Of a stretch of DNA of 64,000 nt, positions 28,745-36,632 are shown piece after piece (positions within the stretch are counted from its first letter, which is position 1; each line of letters begins with the position of its first letter). The notes under the pieces are model-generated. The model was given only the letters and a program-made list of their open reading frames with translations. It ran no database searches and had not been told where the DNA came from. Origin of the DNA: Xanthobacteraceae bacterium. GTDB lineage: Bacteria > Pseudomonadota > Alphaproteobacteria > Rhizobiales > Xanthobacteraceae. Both the position numbers and the translations under genes were made by a program. The stretch is taken from positions 62,001-126,000 of the forward strand of contig JARBUD010000013.1 of the NCBI GenBank assembly GCA_029239875.1, in the 5' to 3' direction.

Positions 28745-29628
28745 GGCACGCCTCCTGCCGCCACGCCGGGAGCGGAGGTGGGTTCGGCCTCCTTCGCCCT
28801 GGAATGTTCGGCGGCGGCGAGGTCCCGCTCGGCTTCGGCGAGCGCGGCTTCCGCCTGCGTCGTCGCTTCGCGGAAGGCGACGATCGGCGCGCGCAGCGGC
28901 TCGGGCAACCGGGCGTCGACTGGCCTCTCGCTCGACGGGTCGAGCGCGTCGGCGAGGCCCCGCAGCGTGCGCCGCATGCCGCGCGTCGCCAGCAGCGCGA
29001 GGATGATGGCGAGCAGGGCGAAGGCGCCGAACACGGCGAGCGCGGTCAGCATCAGCCGCTCGCGCATCAGCGCCATCTTGGCCTGCGCGTCGGCGGTCGA
29101 ATAGACGATGGCGATGCCGCCGAGCCCCTTGAGGAAGCTGGAATCCAGCCGGATGCCGGCGACGGCGGGATCGTCGCCATCGACGTGCCAGGTCGCCTGG
29201 GGGGCATGGGCCTGGGCGGCGAGCCAAGCCGGAGGCGTCGGCTTGCCGACATGGTCGGACAGCGTCGAATAGAGGATGCGCCCGCTCGCCGTTTCGAACA
29301 GCGAGATGCTCTCGATATAGGGATAGCGGGCCTTGGCCTGCTCCAAGATGCCGGGCGCCGCCTCCAGGCCCTTCAGCTCCAGGCCGAGATTGAGGAGCAC
29401 CTCGATGGAGTCGCGGGTCCACGCGGTCACCAGCGCGACGCGGCGGTCGGACAGCTCGGTATAGGTGGTGAGGAACTTGGAGTAGTTGAGCAGCGTCGCC
29501 AGCGCGAGCACGAAGGCGAGCGAGACCAGCAGCGCCACGGTGACATAGGTCGTTGCATGCAGGGACGCGCGCAGGGAGCGTAGGAGCTGCCCCGGGGTTC
29601 TCGCGCGGGTTGGCACGCTGCTCGGCAC
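28741..29628 (-). CDS. two-helix extracytoplasmic sensor protein without output domain
   Basis: A 295-residue protein. Helix 1 is at about 27-48, followed by a periplasmic Cache-like domain (50-190, ARYPYIESISLFETASGRIL, IAIVYSTADAQAK), then helix 2 at about 193-215. A HAMP-like stretch and a short acidic coiled coil (250-280) end the protein, with no kinase, cyclase or receiver domain. Its layout mirrors the first third of the downstream sensor-MFS fusion, with which it overlaps (GTGA). The start is GTG 29628; a downstream GTG at 29616 is possible. Confidence 0.7.
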   Translation of the reverse strand: MPSSVPTRARTPGQLLRSLRASLHATTYVTVALLVSLAFVLALATLLNYSKFLTTYTELSDRRVALVTAWTRDSIEVLLNLGLELKGLEAAPGILEQAKARYPYIESISLFETASGRILYSTLSDHVGKPTPPAWLAAQAHAPQATWHVDGDDPAVAGIRLDSSFLKGLGGIAIVYSTADAQAKMALMRERLMLTALAVFGAFALLAIILALLATRGMRRTLRGLADALDPSSERPVDARLPEPLRAPIVAFREATTQAEAALAEAERDLAAAEHSRAKEAEPTSAPGVAAGGVP

Positions 29629-29791
29629 GTCTGCCCCGTAGTGGACGCCGCCCCGCGACCGCCTATACTGGGGCGCGGGTGGATATTGCGAGATTCAATG
29701 AATAGCCGAACTTTAGGGAAATGCCAGCGAGCACCGAGGCTTCGTGCCGATTCTGTCGACCGTTTGAGCCGGGCGGGAGGCGCCTGACGCC

Positions 29792-30214
29792 ATGCATGAG
29801 TTCGGCATCGTCGATTTCGTGCTGCGCCTGTTCTCCGGGCTGGCGCTGGTGCTCGGCACCTATAATCCCTATGCCATGTCCTATTACCACTGGGTGACGG
29901 ATCATCCCGGCAACGTGTCGGCGAAGATCCTCATCGGCGTGCTGCTGCTCACCCTGCATGTCGTAGCGATCCTCTCCAGCATGCGCTCGCTCGGCCTCAT
30001 CGGCATCGGGCTGCTCACCGCCACCTTCGCCTCGGCGGCCTGGGTGCTGATCGAGAACCAGCTGCTCTATGTCGAGGACCCGCGGGTGTTCGTGCTCATC
30101 CTGCTGGTGATCCTCGGCGGCCTGTACGGCTCCGGCCTGTCCTGGTCGCATCTGCGCAACCGCATCGCCGGCCAGGTCGATTCCACCGACGTGACCTTCA
30201 ACTCGCCGGTGTGA
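29792..30214 (+). CDS. four-helix membrane protein, paralogue 1 (TYN..YS/HWV family)
   Basis: A 140-residue protein with four predicted transmembrane helices. Its first helix is followed by GTYNPYAMSYYHWVT and its end by WSHLRNRIAGQVDSTDV. It is a paralogue of the next gene and of 39430-39864; the family appears to be an uncharacterised domain that I associate, from memory only, with DUF6524. It lies one base before the second paralogue and is divergent from the sensor-MFS operon. Confidence 0.7.
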   Translation: MHEFGIVDFVLRLFSGLALVLGTYNPYAMSYYHWVTDHPGNVSAKILIGVLLLTLHVVAILSSMRSLGLIGIGLLTATFASAAWVLIENQLLYVEDPRVFVLILLVILGGLYGSGLSWSHLRNRIAGQVDSTDVTFNSPV

Positions 30215-30215
30215 G

Positions 30216-30647
30216 ATGGCGCGGCTCGACATCAACCCGCCGGTCGACTTCTTCCGGCTGTTCGCGCGGCGGGGGCTGCTGGCGGCGACCGCCGTGTTCG
30301 GCACCTACAATCCGAGCGGCTATTCCTATTATCACTGGGTGACGCAGGGCGAGAGCTTCACCACCGTGCAGTTCTTCGCCGGCGTCGTGCTGTTCACCTG
30401 CCTGGTGGCGCTGGCCCGCATGGCGTTCCTGAGCCTCGGTTATTTCGGCGTCATCGCGCTGTCGGTGCTGGTGATCATGTCGCTCATCGGCGGCGTCGGA
30501 TTAGGCTTCTTCGTGTTCGACGACATCCACATCACCATCTATTTCCTGCTGTTCTGGATCTCGCTCATCCTCGGCACTGGCACCGGCTGGTCGTTCCTGC
30601 AGAAGCGCATCGCCGGCGAGCGCGACATACTGCGCACGCCGCCATAA
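30216..30647 (+). CDS. four-helix membrane protein, paralogue 2 (TYN..YS/HWV family)
   Basis: A 143-residue protein with four transmembrane helices. Signature GTYNPSGYSYYHWVTQ follows the first helix, and GTGWSFLQKRIAGERDIL closes the protein. It starts one base after the stop of paralogue 1, so the pair is one transcript. Paralogue 3 is at 39430-39864. Function unknown; tandem paralogues suggest a hetero-oligomer (inference). A palindromic repeat follows. Confidence 0.7.
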   Translation: MARLDINPPVDFFRLFARRGLLAATAVFGTYNPSGYSYYHWVTQGESFTTVQFFAGVVLFTCLVALARMAFLSLGYFGVIALSVLVIMSLIGGVGLGFFVFDDIHITIYFLLFWISLILGTGTGWSFLQKRIAGERDILRTPP

Positions 30648-30670
30648 TCGGCGTTCAGCTTATTGAATCC

Positions 30671-30720
30671 AGAGCACTTTCTTATCGTTCGGATGTTTCC
30701 GTCCGAACGGAAAGCGCTCT
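30671..30720. repeat. imperfect palindromic repeat between convergent genes
   Basis: Nested inverted repeats: outer arms AGAGCACTTTC (30671-30681) and GAAAGCGCTCT (30710-30720) with one mismatch, inner arms GTTCGGA (30687-30693) and TCCGAAC (30702-30708). The AGAGCA-TTTTC...GAAAA-GCGCTCT layout resembles the dispersed palindromic elements common in Hyphomicrobiales genomes. It touches the 3' end of the CDF gene and could double as a bidirectional terminator. Confidence 0.65.
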
Positions 30721-31720
30721 AGTGCCCTGCCTGGACGAAGAGCGGCGGCGTCCCTTCGGGATGGTCTTCCGGCTCGTCGATCTCGATCGTCACATGGCCG
30801 ATGCCGAAGCGCTCGTCGAGCCGGGCGCGCACGGCCGCCTTCACGACGCCTGCGCGTGCACCCTCCTTAAGCTCAAGGTGCAGCGAGGCCATCAGCCGCT
30901 CGCCGGTGAGCCCCCAGACATGGATGTGGTGCACCCCGGCGACGCCGTCGACGGTGGCGATCTCCTGCGCCACCACCGCGCCCTCGAGCCCTTCCGGCGT
31001 GCCTTCCATCAGGATGTTGAAGGCGCTGGCGATGATGGACCAGGCGCTGCGCAGGATCAGCAGGCTGACGAAGACCGAGAGGATGGGGTCGATCGGCATC
31101 CACCCGGTGGCGAGGATGATCAGCGCCGCCGCGATCGCCGCCACCGAGCCGAGCAGATCACCCATCACATGCACGATGGCGCTGCGCATGTTCACGTTGC
31201 GGCTCTCGCCGGCGCGCAGCACGAGGAAGCCGCCGATATTCACCAGGAGGCCGATGAACGCGACGACCAGCATCGGCCCGCCCAGCACCTCGACCGGCTC
31301 GGCGAAGCGCTCGATCGCCTCGTAGCAGACCCAGATCGCGATGAGGAACAACGTCGCGCCGTTCAGCAGCGCGGCCAGGATCTGGAAGCGGTGATAGCCG
31401 AAGGTGCGGCGCTCGTCGCTCGGCCGCCGGCTCAGCTTGAACGCCATCCAGGACAGGAACAGCGCCACCGTGTCGGAGAGCATGTGGCCGGCATCGGCGA
31501 TCAGCGCCAGCGAGCCGGACAGATAGCCGCCGGTGGCCTGCGCCACCATGTAGGCGGCGGTGAAGATCATCACCCAGAAGACACGGCGCTGGCTGTCGTC
31601 GGTCACGGCCATGGCGTGGTCATGGCCGTCGCCGCCCCCTCGCCCGGAGCCGTGCGCTCCCGGCGGATGATCATGCGGGGCGTGATCGTGCGGCGGATGA
31701 TCGTCGGTGGCGGCGGTCAT
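30719..31720 (-). CDS. CDF-family zinc/cobalt/cadmium exporter
   Basis: A 333-residue inner-membrane cation diffusion facilitator exporting divalent metals to the periplasm in exchange for protons. A His-rich cytoplasmic N-terminus (His clusters within residues 7-36) is followed by six helices. The two transport-site motifs AGHMLSD and HVMGDLLGS have the H-x3-D pattern of Zn transporters. A C-terminal ferredoxin-like metal-sensing domain ends with GIGHVTIEIDEPED. It is closest to the CzcD/ZitB group. Its stop codon overlaps the palindromic repeat by two bases. Confidence 0.93.
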   Translation of the reverse strand: MTAATDDHPPHDHAPHDHPPGAHGSGRGGGDGHDHAMAVTDDSQRRVFWVMIFTAAYMVAQATGGYLSGSLALIADAGHMLSDTVALFLSWMAFKLSRRPSDERRTFGYHRFQILAALLNGATLFLIAIWVCYEAIERFAEPVEVLGGPMLVVAFIGLLVNIGGFLVLRAGESRNVNMRSAIVHVMGDLLGSVAAIAAALIILATGWMPIDPILSVFVSLLILRSAWSIIASAFNILMEGTPEGLEGAVVAQEIATVDGVAGVHHIHVWGLTGERLMASLHLELKEGARAGVVKAAVRARLDERFGIGHVTIEIDEPEDHPEGTPPLFVQAGH

Positions 31721-31890
31721 CGGGCAATCCCGTCAGGACATGGACGATGGCGACGGCCTCGTGCCGTGCCCGGAGGGGCGAAGCACAGGCCGAAGGAGAC
31801 AACGGACCGAAGCGGAAGCCCGGCGCGGTCGCCGGGCGAACCGTCTGGACGAGGATGGCCCGGCGCCGCGCGCCGGGACCGCCGCCACGA

Positions 31891-32688
31891 TCAGTTGACG
31901 CGGATGACGCTGCCGAGCGGGCTGGGCTTGAGATTGGCCGCCGGGATCGAGTCGGCGCAGAGCTGCTCGCGGAAGCCCATATAATTGGCCCGCACGTCCT
32001 CATAGCTCGGCGCGGCAGTGGCGGGAGCGGCAGGCGCCGGCTTCGCCCCGCCCGCGGGCGGCGTCACCACCACCGAGGTCTGGGCCGGCGGCACCGGCAT
32101 GTCGGCAGCGGCGGCCGCGACGCGATCGGCGACCACATAGGCGACCGTGCCGTCGTCCCAGACCGAATAGGTCAGGCCGTAGGTCACGAGGGTGCCGGCG
32201 ATCTCGCGGGTATTGCTCGGGCCGACGAAAGGCAGCACCAGATAGGGACCGGCCGGCACGCCATAGCTGCACATGGCGTTGCCGAGATCATCGGCCCGCG
32301 ACACCCAGCCCATGCGGGTGGCGACGTCGAAGATGCCGCCGATGCCGGCGACGGAGTTGATCGCGAAGCGGCCGACCGAAGTGCCGGTATTGCTGAAGTC
32401 GCCCTGCACCGCGCTGGAGATGGCGGTCAGCGGCTCGCGCAGATTGGTGAACACGTTGTCGACGCCGGTCTGCACGCTGGCGGGGACGGTGCTGCGGTAG
32501 GCGTTGATGATCGGGCCGGCCACCACGCCGACGAAGGCGGTGTTGAAGGTGTAGATGCCGCGGTTCAGCTGCTCCAGCGGATCCCAGACTGCCGTGGTCG
32601 CCACCTGCGCCGACGCCGGCACGGCGGCGGCCATCAGAAACGCCCCTGCCAGCGCCAGAGGCAGAGAAGTCTTGGATACCCGCGTCAT
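31891..32688 (-). CDS. MlaA/VacJ-family outer-membrane lipid-transport protein, no lipobox
   Basis: A 265-residue protein of the MlaA (VacJ) family: DPLEQLNRGIYTFN, VFTNLREPLTAISSAVQGD, GRFAINSVAGIGGIFDVAT, GVPAGPYLVLPFVGPSNTRE are the family's conserved blocks. MlaA forms a channel in the outer membrane that removes mislocalised phospholipid from its outer leaflet. Here the signal peptide (1-28, ASA|QV) has no lipobox cysteine, so the protein is not a lipoprotein, unlike E. coli MlaA. The C-terminus has an extra Pro/Ala-rich segment and the conserved-looking YEDVRANYMGFREQLC. A gap of 64 bases separates it from 32753-33103. Confidence 0.88.
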   Translation of the reverse strand: MTRVSKTSLPLALAGAFLMAAAVPASAQVATTAVWDPLEQLNRGIYTFNTAFVGVVAGPIINAYRSTVPASVQTGVDNVFTNLREPLTAISSAVQGDFSNTGTSVGRFAINSVAGIGGIFDVATRMGWVSRADDLGNAMCSYGVPAGPYLVLPFVGPSNTREIAGTLVTYGLTYSVWDDGTVAYVVADRVAAAAADMPVPPAQTSVVVTPPAGGAKPAPAAPATAAPSYEDVRANYMGFREQLCADSIPAANLKPSPLGSVIRVN

Positions 32689-32752
32689 CTAGCTTCTCCA
32701 TTCAGGTTGGGCCGCGCGGTTGCGCGGCTGCGAGGGGTGACGGGCTGCCGCG

Positions 32753-33103
32753 TCACGGCAGCACGGCATAGGCGAGAACCACGGCTCCGGCGGCGGCGAT
32801 CCCGGTGGGCAGGGAGCCGGTCGCGGCAAAGCCGATCGTGAATGCGGTGCCCAGCAGCGCGGTTCCATAAAGGACCTGCTGCACGGGAAGTTCGAAGCCG
32901 TAGGGACCCTCCTCGGCCGGCGCCGAGTGAGCCGCCTGCTCGTCGGCGGTCGGCAGGCGCGCGGGCTGGCCGAAGGAGACCGCCGGCGAGAGCGCGGCCG
33001 TCCGGCCGAGCGGGTCGGCGCGCGAAACCGTGGGGGCGATCGAGGTGGCAACGAGTGTCACCGCAAGCGCGGCGACGGTCAGGAACCCGGCCGATCTCGC
33101 CAC
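32753..33103 (-). CDS. small exported protein with C-terminal hydrophobic helices
   Basis: A 116-residue protein with a signal peptide (1-29), a short polar linker, and two C-terminal hydrophobic segments (about 78-115). It starts with GTG, preceded by GGGGGAGAGG, nine bases after the stop of the adaptor gene 33113-34612, so it is in that operon. The layout (signal, linker, two helices) is the same as that of 35565-35963. Function unknown. Confidence 0.6.
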   Translation of the reverse strand: MARSAGFLTVAALAVTLVATSIAPTVSRADPLGRTAALSPAVSFGQPARLPTADEQAAHSAPAEEGPYGFELPVQQVLYGTALLGTAFTIGFAATGSLPTGIAAAGAVVLAYAVLP

Positions 33104-33112
33104 CCTCTCCCC

Positions 33113-34612
33113 CTATCGGATCTGGTTGAGCAGGCTGGCGCCTTCGGTGACGACGCGCGCGCCGTCCGAAAGCCCGGACTCGACCACCATCTGGTTGCCG
33201 GCGATGCGCGTGGCGCGCACCTGGCGCGGCATGAAGGTCTCCGCGCCGGTGCGCTCCCAGACGATGGAGCGCCCATCGGCGTCGCGGATTACGCTGGACG
33301 AGGGAACCTGGATGCCGGCGATGGTGCGGTTCTGCTGCACGATCACAGTGACCGGGGTGCCGACGGTGACGCCCTCGTGCGAGCCCACCACGCGGAAGCG
33401 CAGCGGCACCGCCTGGTTGCTCAGCGTCATGCCGCCGCCGATGAAGTCGAGCGCCAGGGAGCGCCCGGTGCGCGACGTCGCGGTGGCCGAGCGGATATTC
33501 TCGACGATGGCGGGATCATAGGCCGCCGCCTCGACCCAGAGCGCATCCGCATCGACGATCTCGAACACGACCTGTCCTTGGGCCACCGTGCCGCCGACGA
33601 CGGCGGCGACGTTGGAGATCACCCCGTCGCCGGTAGCGCGCAGCGCCTCGCGCCGGCCGAGCGCGTTCTGCAGCGACACCATCTCGCGGCGATAGCCGTC
33701 GATCTGCACCTTCATCGCTTCGATCTTGTTGGTGCGGTAGCGCACGAACAGCACGTCGCCGAGCCGCTCCATCTGCTTCTCGGAAAGCGAGATCTGGTTG
33801 GAGAGCTGCTGGATGCGCGCCTCGATCTGCGCCCGCTCCGACACGGCGACGGTAGGCTGCAGATAGGCGAGGAGATCGCCGCGCTTAACGCGCATGCCGA
33901 GATAGGGGAAGGACCCCGCATTCGCCTCGATGATTCCGGGAAGCGGGGCGTTCACCGTCGTGCCGGCCGACGGGTCGGTGATGACGTGGCCGGGGATCTC
34001 GTAGGCCATAGCGACGTCGCCGGCCCGGCCGGTCTGCCAGCGCAGCGAGAACACGCGCTGCGTCGACATGGGCAGGAAGGCCGTGCCGTCCGGCCGGCGG
34101 TGCGGTGTGTCGCGCAGAAGATCGAGCGCCGCGCGCGGCTGCTGCTGCGGCGCGATCACCGGCGGGGCCTCCTGGGCCTGCGCGACCTTCTCGTCCTTGA
34201 CGGCCTGGCCTGCGTCGACGGCCGCGACCGCGACGGCCCCCCCGGCGGCTGCCCGCCCCGGCGCCCCCGCCGGCACGCTGTCGGACAGCGAGGCGACGCG
34301 GTAGGTGCCGCCGGCCGGGCGGCCATCGGCGAAGGCCGACGAACCTTCGGTCCGGCTCATCAGAACCGGCAGGACCGGGCTCGACGTCGCGGCCGGCCGG
34401 TTGGCCGCCTGCGGCAGCACGCTCGCCGCACGCGTCTCCGGCGCGCCCGCGGGCTTGCCGCTGGTATCCTTGGCCGGCGGATTGATGCCGAAGTCCTGGC
34501 TTTCGGTATTCGCCATGTAGTTGGCGATATATTCCGCACTGACCTCGCTGACGACGGTCGCCGCGGCGAGCGTCGCCGCAAAAACCAGGCTGGTCACAAA
34601 GTAATAGAGCAT
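33113..34612 (-). CDS. membrane-fusion/periplasmic adaptor protein (HlyD/RND-MFP type)
   Basis: A 499-residue protein anchored by an N-terminal helix (1-20). A low-complexity Ala/Pro linker runs to about 200. The adaptor core follows: lipoyl half-motif (GTTVNAPLPGIIEANAGS), an alpha-helical hairpin of about 75 residues (AQIEARIQQLSNQISLSEKQM, RREMVSLQNALGRREAL), second lipoyl half (GDGVISNVAAVVGGTVAQGQ), then beta-barrel and membrane-proximal domains to NQIR. Such adaptors bridge inner-membrane pumps to the outer membrane. The nearest RND pump is at 43235-46267, not adjacent. The unusual 200-residue linker distinguishes it from CusB/CzcB. Confidence 0.82.
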   Translation of the reverse strand: MLYYFVTSLVFAATLAAATVVSEVSAEYIANYMANTESQDFGINPPAKDTSGKPAGAPETRAASVLPQAANRPAATSSPVLPVLMSRTEGSSAFADGRPAGGTYRVASLSDSVPAGAPGRAAAGGAVAVAAVDAGQAVKDEKVAQAQEAPPVIAPQQQPRAALDLLRDTPHRRPDGTAFLPMSTQRVFSLRWQTGRAGDVAMAYEIPGHVITDPSAGTTVNAPLPGIIEANAGSFPYLGMRVKRGDLLAYLQPTVAVSERAQIEARIQQLSNQISLSEKQMERLGDVLFVRYRTNKIEAMKVQIDGYRREMVSLQNALGRREALRATGDGVISNVAAVVGGTVAQGQVVFEIVDADALWVEAAAYDPAIVENIRSATATSRTGRSLALDFIGGGMTLSNQAVPLRFRVVGSHEGVTVGTPVTVIVQQNRTIAGIQVPSSSVIRDADGRSIVWERTGAETFMPRQVRATRIAGNQMVVESGLSDGARVVTEGASLLNQIR

Positions 34613-34912
34613 GATCGTCCTGCGGCGCGCGACGTCTGGCGCCTAAGGGCGCCGCCTTTTTTCGAATGGCCGGACTGTAGCACGTTCATACCGCGACGCG
34701 AAGGGAATCGCAGGCCTTCCGGCACTGATGACGCAAGGTTTTTGCGCGAACCTTTGCGTCATCCGTGCGACGCCGGCGGAGCGGGCGCAAAGGGCACATC
34801 CGGCCATATAATGAGCCGTTCAGCGCGTCATCATGGCCGGGAGCGCCGATAGGACTTGATAAGGAGCCGGCGGCGAATATTGTCGGGTCTTCTTCTGTCG
34901 GGCGGAAATTCA
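34613..34912. other. intergenic region between divergent envelope genes
   Basis: Three hundred bases separating the adaptor gene (minus) and a secreted protein gene (plus). The notable content is the palindrome at 34727-34763. The plus-strand frame is open from 34856, but the signal peptide starts at 34913. No other coding potential seen. Confidence 0.4.
34727..34763. promoter_or_regulatory. large palindrome between divergent genes (candidate operator)
   Basis: GATGACGCAA (34727-34736) and TTGCGTCATC (34754-34763) are perfect inverted arms. They continue inward as GGTT / AACC apart from one extra T. The palindrome lies between the divergent starts at 34612 and 34913. It could be an operator for both promoters or a hairpin in one leader. 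Confidence 0.45.
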
Positions 34913-35464
34913 ATGAAACGGCTCTATTCGAACCGGGTTGCGGCCCGGCTGGCTGGCGGCGTCCTTTGCCTTGGCCTTGCCGGCACCGCGCCTGCGGCGG
35001 CGCAGACCATCGCCAGCGACATGGACTTCCGCGGCATGAGCACGCTGCGCGTCGCCGCCAGCCCGATGACGGTGGAATCCCTCGATTGCGGCATCGAATC
35101 GGCCAGCCTCGTGCGCGAATTGCAGAGGCAGTTCGAAGCGGAAGGGCTCAAGCCGGCGGCTTCCGACGGGGCGCTCGGCATCGTCACCGTGCTGTCGACC
35201 CGCGACGGCGACCGAAACCTGTGCAATTCCACGCTGATGCTGGGCGCCTACAAGAAGGCGTCGTTCTTCGACAAGGATGTCGGCTGGATCCGCAGCGGCT
35301 ATGTGGTGGTCTGGCAGAGCGCGGTGCTGGTGACCTCGCCGTCCGAAGGACATGCGGTCGAAGTGCGCGACGCCCTCTCCCGCCTGGGCGATGCGCTACT
35401 GGGCGACTGGCGCACCGCCAATCGTCCGCCGGCTGCGGCCGCAGCCGCCGCGCCGATCCAGTAG
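34913..35464 (+). CDS. secreted protein of unknown function
   Basis: A 183-residue protein with a signal peptide (1-30, AAA|QT). The mature domain has mixed alpha/beta character (STLRVAASPMTVESLDCG, LVRELQRQFEAEGLKPA, GWIRSGYVVVWQSAVLV). Two cysteines (SLDCG, NLCNS) may form a disulfide. The tail is Ala/Pro-rich. No family was recognised. It is transcribed alone within the envelope block. Confidence 0.6.
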   Translation: MKRLYSNRVAARLAGGVLCLGLAGTAPAAAQTIASDMDFRGMSTLRVAASPMTVESLDCGIESASLVRELQRQFEAEGLKPAASDGALGIVTVLSTRDGDRNLCNSTLMLGAYKKASFFDKDVGWIRSGYVVVWQSAVLVTSPSEGHAVEVRDALSRLGDALLGDWRTANRPPAAAAAAAPIQ

Positions 35465-35564
35465 CCGGCTGCCGTCGGACGGTCCGCGGCAAAGCATTCA
35501 CAGAAGAAGAAGGCCGGCCATCCCAGGGGTAGCCGCCGTCATTTCGGCGGCCGATCGATGCGGC

Positions 35565-35963
35565 TCAGTTGCCGTAGACCCAATAGCCGACATAGCCGCC
35601 GATCACCGCGCCGACGGCGGAGACCGCGACCTGGCTGGCCATCATCGCATAGCCCGCGCCCGCTTCCATCGCCACGACGCCGGTGCCGCCCGCGGCTGCG
35701 GCGGCCGGGGTCGCCAGGCCGGCGGTCAGCATGTTGGCGAGCATGATGCCGCCGACGGCGCCGACGGTAATGGCGGCGATCTGGTAGGGATCGGTCGCGT
35801 CAGGGTCGGTCGGCGTCGGTACGGAAGCGGAGAGCGAGGTGCTCGGCGCGGCCTCGGAACCCGGCGGCGCGACGGAGGCCGGCGGAGCATTCTGGGCAGC
35901 GGCCGGCAGCACGCTCGCGGCCCCGAAGGCGAGGAGCGTCAAGGCAAGGATCAGACTGCGCAT
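35565..35963 (-). CDS. small exported protein with C-terminal hydrophobic helices
   Basis: A 132-residue protein with a signal peptide (1-23, AAA|QN), a Pro/Ser/Thr-rich linker to about 55, and two Ala/Gly-rich hydrophobic segments (about 62-85 and 104-128, ending GGYVGYWVYGN). The layout matches 32753-33103. Family unknown. The Gly-zipper look of the last helix suggests oligomerisation in a membrane (inference). Confidence 0.6.
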   Translation of the reverse strand: MRSLILALTLLAFGAASVLPAAAQNAPPASVAPPGSEAAPSTSLSASVPTPTDPDATDPYQIAAITVGAVGGIMLANMLTAGLATPAAAAAGGTGVVAMEAGAGYAMMASQVAVSAVGAVIGGYVGYWVYGN

Positions 35964-36068
35964 GGACTTCTACCCCCTGGCTGTGCCGCGATCCACAATG
36001 CGCGGCGTAGGCACGTCTTCGAGCACGGAACGCCGGTCACGGGTTCCCGAATGCGGCCGCCAGCAGGG

Positions 36069-36536
36069 CTACACGCTTCGGAACGGCAGCGCGAAAGAAG
36101 AAGCCGGCTTCTTTTCCTTGCCAATCTTATCATACCAGCCGCGCGACATCACCATCGTCCGCTTCGGCCGGAACTTATTCTGTTCCATCACCTGCTTGAC
36201 GTAGCGGCGCGACTCCTCCTCGGTCAGCACGCCGCCTGCCAGCTCGTTGTAGAGCTCCGAGGCCTCGCGGAATTTCTTCTTGGCGATCTTCTTGCGCTTG
36301 CCGCCATAGCGCGAAAGGATCGGCAGAATGCGGCTGTCCACCTCGCGCTCGAGATGCAGGCGCTGCTGCTGCGCGACATAGAGCACGATGCCGCGCGCAT
36401 CCTGCGGATCGAGCCCGAACTGGGAGATGCCCTGCTCGAGCAGCCGGCGCTCCTCGGCCTTGGAGAGGAACGGGCGGTCCATGGCCGCCAGCTCCACATA
36501 GCCCATGAACCGATCACCCGCAGTGTCCTTAGGCAT
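36069..36536 (-). CDS. soluble helical protein of unknown function
   Basis: A 155-residue, strongly helical and basic protein without signal or membrane segments (FLSKAEERRLLEQGISQFG, GIVLYVAQQQRLHLEREV, KKFREASELYNELAGG, then a TMVMSRGWYDKIGKEKKP tail). An in-frame ATG at 36590 would add 18 Arg-rich residues; ATG 36536 is preferred because conserved-looking sequence begins there, but the choice is open. It lies 97 bases downstream of the MlaF-MlaE fusion gene on the same strand. No family recognised. Confidence 0.6.
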   Translation of the reverse strand: MPKDTAGDRFMGYVELAAMDRPFLSKAEERRLLEQGISQFGLDPQDARGIVLYVAQQQRLHLEREVDSRILPILSRYGGKRKKIAKKKFREASELYNELAGGVLTEEESRRYVKQVMEQNKFRPKRTMVMSRGWYDKIGKEKKPASSFALPFRSV

Positions 36537-36632
36537 TGCCCGCCCCGAATTCGATGAACGGCGCCCGCGGCGCCGTCCCAGCCCCATCATCGCACCGCCG
36601 GGCGACGCCGGCGTGAACGATCGTTTCCAGCC

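Noticed and set aside
34613-34912. Alternative start at 34856 for the secreted protein gene.
   Set aside because: The extra 19 residues would precede a clear signal peptide beginning at 34913 and would disrupt it.
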